NCBI RefSeq assembly: GCF_001418655.1
Contig: NZ_LIQZ01000072.1
Location: 1 to 49,630 of the forward strand
Direction: 5' to 3'
Length of the DNA stretch: 49,630 bases
Origin: Streptomyces phaeochromogenes
GTDB lineage: Bacteria > Actinomycetota > Actinomycetes > Streptomycetales > Streptomycetaceae
Both the position numbers and the translations under genes were made by a program. Positions 16,928 through 25,652 of the stretch are shown here, piece by piece; position 1 is the first letter of the stretch, and every line of letters starts with the position of its first letter. The notes beneath the pieces are model-generated. The model ran no database searches. It was not told the DNA's origin and was given only the letters and a program-made list of their open reading frames with translations.

Positions 16928-19900
16928 CTACGTGACGTTGAGGACCGACGGCCGCGCGGTCCGTCGGGCTGCCTGGCGGACTTGGCGGTTGACGTCCTGT
17001 CGCATCCGGGCGAGCAGGCTGTGTCCATCGGGCAGATTTCGGGCGAGATTGACACGCACGCGCCAGTCAGGGTCATCGGCGAGGAGGTTCCTGCACAGAC
17101 TGAGGCCAGCGCCGTCGACGTTGCTGAGGGACGTCGCAAAGCAGCGGATCCACGGCTGGTGGTGGACGGCCAGAGTGGTCAGCGGGGGCAGAAGGTGCGG
17201 TGCGAGGCGGTTGAGGGCCCGGGCGATCAGCCGCGCTTCCGCGTCGGCGGCATGCCGGAGCTGCATCAGGGCCAGAGTGACGATACTTTCCGCCGTGCCC
17301 GGGTCGGTACCTGCCAGCCGTGCGGCACTCACCAAACCCTGCTGAGGCAGCAGAGACGGGCCTGTCCGGAAGCCGAAGCGGTCCAAAGGGTGCTCCTCCC
17401 CCTGGTCGGCCGTAAGTTCGCCGCGGGCAACCCGCAACGCAATGTCGACGTACGGTTGTTGCTCGTCACGGGGCAGGGCCAAGGCGGCCACGGTCATTGC
17501 GTCGAGAACCCAGCGCTGTTCACCCCGTCCCGTGGGCTCTTGGACCTGTGCGGCGAGCCGCGGCGCCCAGGGCGTGAGCACGGTGGGCGGCAGTACCTGT
17601 TCGCCCAGCAGGACCAGTTCTGCGGGGCCGACCTGCGGGCGGTCGCCAGGCTCGGCCCCGGGGTCCCGGCCGAGCCGGCCGGAGATGATCTCTCGGCAAG
17701 CGACCGGTTCGGCACCCGCCAGCAGGAGCAAGCGCAGTGCGTCGAGGCTCCCTTGGCGTGCCGGCGCCGTGCAGGCCTTGGCGACGATCTGCGGGTGACG
17801 GCTGAACAGTTTCTCGCCATGGGTGACGACGGTGCTGATGAGGTCGCTGTTGCTCAGCGCGGCTCGGGTCAGCCGTTTTACGGCTGCGGCGGCCAGCGTG
17901 TCGTGTGCCTCGGATGCCGCGGCCAGGCCCACGCCTGTGCCCGCATCGTGGTGAAGCGGGCTGGCGCTGCGGCCGGGTCGGCCAAGGAAGCTGTGCGCCG
18001 TGCCTGGGAGGGTGTGGCCGCAGGGCGAGTTTGGCAAGGGCGCCCCAGACGGCGTCGGGGAGGGCGATCAGGCTGGTCTCACGGGCGGCTTCCGTGGCCA
18101 CCTCTTGCAGGGCGGCGTCGATCCATGTCCTGGCCGAGCTGTCGGTGAGCGCGTCGGCCATGCGTTCGGTGATGGCGAAGGCGCAGGTGCGTTCCCACGT
18201 CGGCCGGCTGGCTAGGTCCTCGGGCGCGGGCCAGTCCAGCGCCTGGGCAGGCAGGTCCGGGATGAAGGTGCGCACGGCCTTGGCGCTTTCGGCTACACCG
18301 GAGTTCATAAGGTGGGTCATCGCCGTGGCGGTGTTTCCGACTTTCATGTGCAGCCGGGCCAGGAGCTGTTCGGCCTCGCACTGGTGTCCCCAACTGCCCA
18401 TGGCGACGGCACGTCGGCGGTACTGCAGCAAGTGTTGGCGGGCGTCGTGGAACTTCTCTCGTACCAGGTCGAACATGGCCGATGCCCGGGTGTCCTGGAG
18501 GGCGGGCAGAACGCTGTCACGGCTGGCCTGGCGCAGGACCTGCTCGAAGCCGTGGGCGCTGAAGATCTTCTCGGGGTCCTCCAGGGCCTGCGGAGTGCGG
18601 CTAAGGACCAGGCGCTGGGCAGCAAGCCACTCCCCTGCGTCCTGGTGGGTGCGGGCCGCCAGTGCGAGCTCGACCGCGTCGTAGTAGCCGTCGACGGCGC
18701 CGTGCATGTCCCCGGTGGTGGCCAGGAAGCGGGCGCGGCGGGCAGCGAGCAGACCACGGACGGGAATCGGGTAGGTGTGGCGGGCGGTGCGGTGCAACTC
18801 GCGCCAGGCGTCGCCGCTGGGGTCGGCGTCGGCCAGGCAGGCTCGCAGGCGGGCGGTGTCCAGGTCGCTGGCGGTCTCGGCAATCGCGGCGAAACGTTGA
18901 GCGCGCTGGGTCACCAGCTCAGTCCGGTGCTGTGCCAGGGCGTGCTCGGCGAACAGTGTTGCTGCCTGGAGCACGCTGGGATCGTCTTCCTGTTGGGCAT
19001 CAAGGTGTTCGGCGATGTCGTCGAGGGTGACGTGGTGCTCGAATTCGAACTCGGCCAGACTTCCCAGGGTGTTCACTGTGCGGATCAGCGCATCGTCCGC
19101 CTCCACGTGCTCGTCCGCCAAGCGGAGCAGGATGGCGCGGGCCTCAAAGGCACGGTCCTCAACCAGATCGCGGGCCATCCGAGCCACGTCCACACGCACG
19201 GCCGCGTCGGTGTCGTCGGCTGCATGCAGGGCCGCGGCCCTGCCGGGCGCGCAGCGCCCGGGCATAGGGACGGTACAGGGTCTGTTCGAGCTGTTCGGCA
19301 ATCCGGCCGTAAGCGGCGGCGGCCGTCGCGGGATTCTCCGGCCGGGCCTGGTCCGCGGCGGCGAGGTCCCCGTCCAGCCCGAGATGGGCTACCGGCCCGC
19401 GCAACAGGGCCTGCGCGTCGGGCCCCTCGTTCGCCTCGGCGGGCGAGAGGATGGGCGCCGGGGGTGCCGGGCAGAACAGCTGGGTGGTAGCCACCCCGAA
19501 GAACGCGGTCACGATGTCAGGGTGCGGGCGCAGCAGGTCCGACAGGTGCTTGCGGTTCCACAGCTCGATCTGCAGGTCCGGGTAAGTGCCGCGCAGCTCG
19601 AACAGCTTCTCGCCGATCTCCGTGCGGATTGCGTCATGGGTGGTGACCACGACCAGCCGGCGTGCCCCGAAGGGCCGCTTGCCCTGCGCGTAGCGGCCCA
19701 CCGCGTGTTCGAGGTCGTACGGGGTGAACTCCTTCAGACGTTTGGCCTGGAAGACCGCTGCGTTCCTCCCCGTCACACCGACGACGTCGATGCCATGCTG
19801 GTTTTGCCCCCGCTCCCCGTAGAGCCAGGTCTCCTCCCAGCCCTCCACCCGCCGTACCAGCCACGCCACCAAGTGCTCGACGCTCTCCCACTGAAGGTCT

Positions 19901-20028
19901 CCGGTGTTGAGCAGGTGCGGCGCCGACACCGTCAGCGGCCGCGCCGTCGCCGACGGGGCCGCCAGCAGGCGGTGGTCCCCCTCCACCCTGCGGACCAGCT
20001 CGTCGCGCGCCGCTTCCTCGTCAGCCAT
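16928..20028 (-). pseudogene. nuclease-domain/helical-solenoid protein split by two frameshifts
   Basis: Three consecutive minus-strand frames form one gene. Frame one starts at the ATG at 20028 (MADEEAARDEL) and carries a restriction-endonuclease-like domain: GERGQNQHGIDVVGV then AVFQAKRLKEFTPYDLEHAV, a PD-(D/E)xK pattern with D and QxK. Coding character switches frame at ~19225-19255 (YRPYARALRA to AALHAADDTDAAVRVD) and again at ~17940-18040 (to the frame ending at 16928). Both switches need one extra base, or two lost. The long middle and C-terminal parts are alpha-helical, TPR/HEAT-like (DLVEDRAFEARAILLRLADE; DWRVRVNLARNLPDGHSLL). An intact version would have ~1030 residues. Either it is decaying or the GC-rich sequence has errors. 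It diverges from the Cap4-NACHT gene. Confidence 0.7.
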
Positions 20029-20222
20029 GGCAGCGACCCTACGGCCCGCCGCTGACAACACCCTGCCATGCACGGCGGCGGAAGCTGCCCAGCAGACAGG
20101 GCAGTCGGCCGCAGCTTCCACAACGGCTCACGGCTGCTCCGGGTCGCGCGGCCTGCACCACATGACGGGGTGTCACTATGCTGCGCCGGAGGAGACCGGC
20201 CCATAGAGGGGATCATCGGGGG

Positions 20223-23051
20223 ATGCAGGATCCAGGCCGTCTTCCGGCACCTGACAACACGGGCTCGGCGACCGAAGTGCGTTTCACCTACCAGGCGCAG
20301 GCCGCGCTCCGTGGGGTGTTGGAGATGCTGGCGGGTGGCGGAGTGCTCCATGTGACGTGCGAGCATTTCGAGGATGTCCTGGTCGCCCGGACCGGCGGCG
20401 TGGTGTCAGGCGGCGTGGCGCTGTGGGACTTCCAGCAGATCAAGTCCCGGAAGAAGCAGGACAGTTGGACCTTGTCCAAGGTGCTCCGGAGCAAGGCTCT
20501 GGCAAGCCTTCTGCGCACCCATCGGGCCTTGCGGGAGCACAAGGACCTTCCGTACGTCCTGACGGTCGGCGTGGAGGGTCCACTGAGCTCCGAGGCGGAT
20601 GTGCTGGCCCTCGCGCAGGGACAGGGAGGCGACAGCACGAAGCGGCTGGGCCGGATCGCCAGGCATCTCGCTGCGGACGCTGCCGAGGCTGCGGAGTTCC
20701 TGCGGCTGGTACGCATCGAGGAACTGCCGGACCGTTACGAGCTGGAGCGCCGCAACCGCGATGTGCTCTTCGCCCTGGCCCCTCATCTGCGGGCCGGGGA
20801 CGTCGAGGTGCTGCACGCGGATCTCCTCAACCGGGTCAGGCTCGCGATGAGCGGGAGCCTGGGACCGCGCTGGCAGGCGCTGGTGACACAGCCCGATGTA
20901 CCGGAGCCGGTCCTGCGCAAGCGCCTGACGCCGCAAAAACTCCGCGACGTCGCGCTGCGTCTGACCCGCCCTGACCTGGCCGACTACGTGCGCGCGAGCC
21001 GGCTCGCAGCACAGACGCATCCCTATCCCGAGGCCGGGCAAGCGGGCGTGCCGTCGCTGAGTTCCGTCTACGTGCCGCAGCGCCTGCACCGGGTCTCCTC
21101 GGAGAACGGGCGCAGGCGCGACAGTCCGGCAGATCAGTCTCCCGGCGATGTTGCCGACGCCTCCGCGCTCTTGGGACATGCACCCATGTGCCTGGTGCTT
21201 GCCGGCCCGGGCGGCGGGAAGTCCAGCCTCCTGCGCGCCGTGCAGGCCGACTCGGCCGAACGCTGGCCGGCCCGCGAGGACCAGCGGATGCTCGGGGTGA
21301 CCGTGCCGGCAACAGCGCTGCTCGGCTCGCCCCTGCCAAATGCTCTGGCAGCAGCGGCAACCACACAGCTGGCCGCTTCCGCACTGCAGCGGACGCTGTC
21401 CGACGAACTCTTCCTCAACAGGCCCGCCCCGGGCGCCTGCTGGCTCGTGCTGGTCGACGGACTCGATGAGATCACCGACCCGGACGACCGACAGAACCTC
21501 CTGCGCACCCTGGCCAACTTCGCCGCCGGGCCCGACCCCCTGTACCGGTTCGTCGTGGCCACCCGGCCGCTTCCCGGGAAGGACCTCCGCATCCTGGGCC
21601 ACGACGTGCCGCGCTACCAGTTGGTGCCCTTCTCCCGCAGCGAACTGTCCAGCGCGGCCCAGCGCGTCCTGGACGGCCTGGGCATACCCGACTCCCGGGA
21701 CGCGGCGGGCCGGTTCGTCCGCATGTTGGACGACGCGCACCTGACCGGTTTCGCCCGTACTCCGCTCATGGCGACGATGTTGTGCCAGCTATATGCCGCA
21801 GATCCCGGGCAGTCGCTGCCGGCCACCCGGGGGGCTCTGTACGCAAGATTCACCGATCTGCTGCGCCACCGGATGAGCGGCAGGGGCCTGTCGGGGGTGC
21901 GGAGCCAGGCCGAAGCCGCCCTTGCGTGTTTCGGCCCCACGGCCGTGTCACGAGCCCATGACCTGCTCGATCAACTGCCGGACACGATCGACAACCTGGC
22001 GTATGACCATCGCAGCGGCAGCGTAACGTCCTGGGTCGATGCGCTGGCCGCCCTGGACAGCGCGCGGCGCCCCCGCGCCGTGCCGCAGGACAACTGGAAC
22101 GGTTTCCTGGCCTCGGTCCTGGGGCGCAGCGGGCTGCTCACCCACAGCGGGGACGGTTTCACTTTCCTCCACCAGACCCTGCAGGAGTACTGCGCTGCCC
22201 GCCACCTCGCGCGCACCCCTTCTGCCCATGCCCGTGAACTCGACCGGCTGCTCGGCCCGTGGGAGGAAGACTGGGGGACGACCCCGTGGGGTGCACCGCT
22301 GGACACCGCCTCCTACATCGGCTTCCTCATCGACCCCGGAACCGCCCCGCCCACCGACCCCGCCACCTCCCTTGAGGCCCTGGCGGTGCCCGACAACATC
22401 CGCGGGTGCCTGCTGATCGCCACCCAGCTGTCCCTGGGCACCCTGCTCGCCGACACGTGGAAACCACTGGTCCAGACGGCCGCACAGGCCATGGCAACAG
22501 CGAGCACGGATGACGACAGCGACGCCACCTCACGCGTCTGGGCGGCGAGCGTGCTGGCGGAACTGGACCTGCAGGAGGGCATCACCGCGCTCGAGACGCT
22601 GGTGGACGATCGGCTCCTGGACGAGGAGTTCAACGAGGACCCGCACAGCCCGGATTTCAGCGACCGTCTCCTGGCTGCCAGGTCTTTGCTGGAGCTGGAC
22701 GCGGTGCGTGGAAGAGACGCCTGCCACCGGCTCGTCCGCGACTCTCACCTGTACGAGTCCGTCCGGGTACGAGCCGCTGAGGTACTCCTGTCTGTCGGGG
22801 ACGAACGCGCCCGCCCTGCCTTGGTGTACCTCGCCGGAGCGGACATCCACTTCGACGACCGCCTCGAGGCAGCGAACCGCCTCTCACCCCTGGACCCCGA
22901 GGCGGCAGTTCGCGCGCTGCACAAACTGATCGAGGACTACCGGGGCGATCCGGACTGGCTCGACTGGTGCGTAGCCGCCGCCCAGGCCCTGACCGAGCTG
23001 GGCGACCCGCGCGGCCGACAGATCACCGGCGAGCTCTCAACCGGCCTCTGA
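20223..23051 (+). CDS. Cap4 (DUF4297)-NACHT-HEAT protein, Avs-like
   Basis: A 942-residue protein. The N-terminal ~200 residues match the DUF4297/Cap4 dsDNA nuclease plan: YQAQAALRGVLEML, CEHFEDVLV (acidic residues ~47-51), then WDFQQIKSRKKQDSW (Q-x-K at ~72-74). A NACHT core follows, with Walker A LAGPGGGKSSLL (~323-334), Walker B WLVLVDGLDEITD (~405-417) and FTFLHQTLQEYCAARHL (~643-659). The last ~200 residues are HEAT-like (DSDATSRVWAASVLAELDLQ; YESVRVRAAEVLLSVGDERA). Cap4-type nucleases fused to STAND modules occur in Avs anti-phage proteins, where recognition of a phage protein triggers DNA cutting. This protein is shorter than typical Avs3 (~1,700 aa), and the sensor region is HEAT-like rather than long TPR. 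The ATG is preceded by GAGGGG about 12 bases upstream. Confidence 0.85.
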   Translation: MQDPGRLPAPDNTGSATEVRFTYQAQAALRGVLEMLAGGGVLHVTCEHFEDVLVARTGGVVSGGVALWDFQQIKSRKKQDSWTLSKVLRSKALASLLRTHRALREHKDLPYVLTVGVEGPLSSEADVLALAQGQGGDSTKRLGRIARHLAADAAEAAEFLRLVRIEELPDRYELERRNRDVLFALAPHLRAGDVEVLHADLLNRVRLAMSGSLGPRWQALVTQPDVPEPVLRKRLTPQKLRDVALRLTRPDLADYVRASRLAAQTHPYPEAGQAGVPSLSSVYVPQRLHRVSSENGRRRDSPADQSPGDVADASALLGHAPMCLVLAGPGGGKSSLLRAVQADSAERWPAREDQRMLGVTVPATALLGSPLPNALAAAATTQLAASALQRTLSDELFLNRPAPGACWLVLVDGLDEITDPDDRQNLLRTLANFAAGPDPLYRFVVATRPLPGKDLRILGHDVPRYQLVPFSRSELSSAAQRVLDGLGIPDSRDAAGRFVRMLDDAHLTGFARTPLMATMLCQLYAADPGQSLPATRGALYARFTDLLRHRMSGRGLSGVRSQAEAALACFGPTAVSRAHDLLDQLPDTIDNLAYDHRSGSVTSWVDALAALDSARRPRAVPQDNWNGFLASVLGRSGLLTHSGDGFTFLHQTLQEYCAARHLARTPSAHARELDRLLGPWEEDWGTTPWGAPLDTASYIGFLIDPGTAPPTDPATSLEALAVPDNIRGCLLIATQLSLGTLLADTWKPLVQTAAQAMATASTDDDSDATSRVWAASVLAELDLQEGITALETLVDDRLLDEEFNEDPHSPDFSDRLLAARSLLELDAVRGRDACHRLVRDSHLYESVRVRAAEVLLSVGDERARPALVYLAGADIHFDDRLEAANRLSPLDPEAAVRALHKLIEDYRGDPDWLDWCVAAAQALTELGDPRGRQITGELSTGL

Positions 23052-23084
23052 CACCCGAGCCAGCTCCGAAACCCCGCGTCCTAC

Positions 23085-23205
23085 TCAAGATGCTTGACGG
23101 ACGGACGAAGGCGCTCCTCGGATCCCAACTGCGCGCCGGGCAACTCCTCACCGCCACAGTGGAGATCTTCACCGCGCTTCTCGACATCTGGTCTTGTGCC
23201 AGTCA
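23085..23205 (+). pseudogene. fragment of a NACHT-like gene C-terminus
   Basis: The translated stretch QLRAGQLLTATVEIFTALLD followed by IW matches QLRLRTEQVLTAAVEIYTALVDTW in the NACHT-like protein encoded at 25649-28138 (near its residues 680-705), and the DNA is similar over ~65 bp. Sequence on either side does not continue the similarity. It is a remnant of a paralogous gene or of a local duplication. The rest of 23052-23389 shows nothing else. Confidence 0.6.
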
Positions 23206-23389
23206 CGAAGAGCGTCCGCCGGTCGGCGGGCCAGCTGACGCCAACCGCTATGACGTGGGGCGCAAACAGCGGTTGAGAGCTGCGCTGCACCGGGGTGCGG
23301 CCCGACGCGGCGAGATCTGCCGGGCCGGGCCCCACTTCAACGCTACCCCTGGCCACGATTCGCCCCTGCGTGCTAGGACCGTTCTGCTC

Positions 23390-24175
23390 TCACCCGCTTG
23401 TTGTCGCTGCCGAAGACGGCGTGAGGCGTAGTCGTGTGTCGTCAGTGACCTCTTCCCAGGCCCTCCTGCGGGAGAAGCGGCCCTGGTGAACATAGTGTCT
23501 GCGGAGGCGACCGGGGTGATCGTAGGCATAGGCGTGCCGGTCGTACTCCACGACGCGGTGTCCGGGGCGTGCCACCTCCGCAAGGCGAGTAGTCGGGTCA
23601 TGGAACTGGGCGTTCCAGGCGCGCTGCCAGGCATCGAGCCAGTCGCCGTGCTCCTTCCCGGGGACGCCGCACACCTCTAGAAATGCCTGGAGTTGGCGGT
23701 GGCTGAGCATCGTGTCGCCCTTGAGCATGCGGCTGACGGTGGTCGTCGGCAGACGGCCGTGCCTAGCTCGCCGTTCCATTTCACGCAGGGGCATGTAGCC
23801 GGCCCGTGCGTAGGCGGCCTGCAGAGCGAGGCGGAGCTCAGCTGATGTGTTGATCAGCCGCGGCCGGGGCACAACCGCTGGTCCGCGGCGTGCACGGGAG
23901 CGGGCCTCGCTCCAGCAGGTGCGGGCCGCTGTTACGGAGGCTCCGCAGGCCCGGGCGTATGCCTCTACGACCGGCAGGCGCGGGATGGTGTTACCGCTGG
24001 CGGCTCTTTGGAGGGTGCTGACGGAGCAGGGGTGTTCGCTGGCCTGGGTGCGGGCTGCCAGTTCCGCGTAGCACAGGCCGGCTTCCTGGCGGCGTTCGCG
24101 CAGCCACGAAGCCAACGCGAGCAGAGCGAGGTTGTGTTGTCCGGAATAGTTCAGGGGCTTCTCTGGGCGTCCCAT
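23390..24175 (-). CDS. XRE-type helix-turn-helix protein
   Basis: A 261-residue protein with a near-ideal AGGAGGAG ribosome site. It contains two helix-turn-helix-like segments: one at ~25-75 (LRERRQEAGLCYAELAARTQ, then SVSTLQRAASGNTIPRL) and one at ~120-170 (GRLPTTTVSRMLKGDTMLSH). Streptomyces encodes many two-HTH proteins of this kind with unknown regulons. The C-terminal tail is basic. A small membrane protein gene ends 9 bp upstream, so the two are co-transcribed. It is convergent with the Cap4-NACHT gene and its paralogous fragment. Confidence 0.75.
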   Translation of the reverse strand: MGRPEKPLNYSGQHNLALLALASWLRERRQEAGLCYAELAARTQASEHPCSVSTLQRAASGNTIPRLPVVEAYARACGASVTAARTCWSEARSRARRGPAVVPRPRLINTSAELRLALQAAYARAGYMPLREMERRARHGRLPTTTVSRMLKGDTMLSHRQLQAFLEVCGVPGKEHGDWLDAWQRAWNAQFHDPTTRLAEVARPGHRVVEYDRHAYAYDHPGRLRRHYVHQGRFSRRRAWEEVTDDTRLRLTPSSAATTSG

Positions 24176-24184
24176 GACTCCTCC

Positions 24185-24418
24185 TCACGCCACCGTCATG
24201 GCCCAGGACGTGCGCCGGGCCCAGCGCAGTGCGGTGACCGTACCGGCACCGGTGAGGCCTGCGCCGCCCAGGAGCTGCAGGATGGTGGTGGGCTCCAGCC
24301 CGCGCGGGGCCAGCCAGGCGGCTGTGAGCACGATGACGATGATGAGGACGGTCTCCGGACCGGAGGGGTGGTGCGGTGCGGGCGTCGTGACGCCCGTGGC
24401 GTGTCGATGGCGGCTCAT
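24185..24418 (-). CDS. small two-helix membrane protein
   Basis: A 77-residue protein whose ATG at 24418 has GGGGGAG eight bases upstream; a nearer-5' ATG at 24436 lacks a site. After a His/Pro-rich start it has two hydrophobic helices (PETVLIIVIVLTAAWLAP and LQLLGGAGLTGAGTVTALRW) and a short basic end. Its stop codon overlaps the ribosome site of the XRE gene that follows. The size resembles the membrane partners of the two STAND units, but the SGDA/AGGS repeats are absent. Function unknown. Confidence 0.6.
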   Translation of the reverse strand: MSRHRHATGVTTPAPHHPSGPETVLIIVIVLTAAWLAPRGLEPTTILQLLGGAGLTGAGTVTALRWARRTSWAMTVA

Positions 24419-25235
24419 GTGGTTCTCCCCCTTCATTGGGGATCGGTCGGCGGACGACCTGGGGGTCGTCTGCCGGCGGCTGCGGACTCCTCGCGTGCGC
24501 GTCCGGTGGTGGCAGCCGACCGGGCGCGTGAAATAAATCGTGCCCTACTGTGCGGGCCTGCGGGCGAGTTGATTCATCCGTGTGCCCTTCCTAGGGCGAG
24601 CCCGCCGTGAGGCCCCTGCGAGTCCAGCGGTGCAGTTCGCTGACCTGCTCAAATACTGGATCACTCGGTGTCGTGTTCCCGTGGGAGGGCGAATTGTTTC
24701 AACGGTGCTCCACCTCCCGTTGCCTCATCCCTGTCTCGGTGCCACGCTCTGGGCAGGTTCTCCTCGACGGTTGCGGACTCCTTCGCTTTGGTCACAGGAC
24801 ACAAGAGCCTTCGGCGCCCATATGTGTGGCAGCACATGGGTGCCCCCTGACGAGGGCCGGGCGTCAGACCCGGCCCTCGTCACGCCGCGGCCCCGTGCAG
24901 GGCGCTACCGACCGTTTCGGCTCTTTGGCCGACGGCATACTGCGGCCATCGAGCAGGGCAGAACACTGACGACCGCCCGCGCGCTCAACTGCTTCTAGTG
25001 CTGCGCGCCCAAGCATGCCGCTGTGCTCGACAGCGAGCGTGTGTTGGCGTGGGCGGTCGAGCTCGACGTCGCCGGGGTCTCGGAAGCGGCGTCGGAGGCG
25101 GCGAGCCGACCGTGTGGCACAAGGTCCGCGGTGCGCCAGGCAGCAGAGCAACCGCGCAGGGCCGAGAGGTGCGGCGCACGTCTGCCGTCCTTCGGTTAGG
25201 GTGCCGCAACAGATCAGAGACGGCGGGGTGTTGTG
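24419..25235. other. ~800-bp region without a supported gene
   Basis: Short open frames exist on the plus strand (for example 24668-24850), but none has a good ribosome site together with strong third-position GC. The only clear element is the hairpin at 24849-24881. The promoters of the XRE unit (leftwards) and of the second membrane/NACHT pair (rightwards) must lie here; no consensus boxes were convincing. Confidence 0.5.
24849..24881 (+). terminator. strong hairpin in the spacer
   Basis: A perfect 13-bp inverted repeat (GACGAGGGCCGGG ... CCCGGCCCTCGTC) with a seven-base loop. No T tract follows. It overlaps the stop codon of the 60-codon ORF at 24668-24850 and probably insulates the neighbouring units. 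Confidence 0.6.
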
Positions 25236-25652
25236 ATGGCGGGCTGGCATCGGGGCGTGTTGTGGGTGGTGACGGGAGTAGCCGGTCTGACCTGCGTGGG
25301 GCTGGCCTTGTTGTTGTGGCTGAAGGATCTCGGCACGGCGGGCACCGTGGCGGGTCTTGCTGCCGATACCGTCACGCTCGTCATGACCGTCTTTGCTGTC
25401 CGTGGCTTGCTGCTGCAGTCCGCGCAACAGACCGCCCAGGCGGTCACTGCGTCCGGCGCAGGTTCCGTTGCCGCCGGTGGCAGCATTGGCAGAGCTGTCA
25501 CGGGAAACCGCAGCCAGTTGTCGAGCCCGGCGCCCTCTCCTCTCCCAGGGCCGGCAGCCCCGAGCGGGCCGGTGGAGGCGTCGGGCCCGAAGTCGGTGTC
25601 GGCAGGCGGTTCCATCGGTGAGGCGGTCACCGGGGACGGCAACAGCGCGTGA
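25236..25652 (+). CDS. two-helix membrane protein with C-terminal AGGSIG-type repeats
   Basis: A 138-residue protein with GGGG seven bases before the ATG. Hydrophobic helices lie at ~8-28 and ~38-60. The C-terminal half holds two copies of a ~23-residue motif: TASGAGSVAAGGSIGRAVTG (~71-90) and EASGPKSVSAGGSIGEAVTG (~114-133). The following gene, whose GTG overlaps this stop codon, starts with one copy of the same motif. The architecture is the same as the 10349/10739 pair although the helices differ in sequence, so this looks like a recurring effector/sensor module. Function is inferred from the layout. Confidence 0.7.
   Translation: MAGWHRGVLWVVTGVAGLTCVGLALLLWLKDLGTAGTVAGLAADTVTLVMTVFAVRGLLLQSAQQTAQAVTASGAGSVAAGGSIGRAVTGNRSQLSSPAPSPLPGPAAPSGPVEASGPKSVSAGGSIGEAVTGDGNSA

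Noticed and set aside
24668..24850. 60-codon plus-strand ORF ending at the strong hairpin
   Set aside because: The position is tempting, but there is no ribosome site, no third-position GC bias and no family-like sequence.
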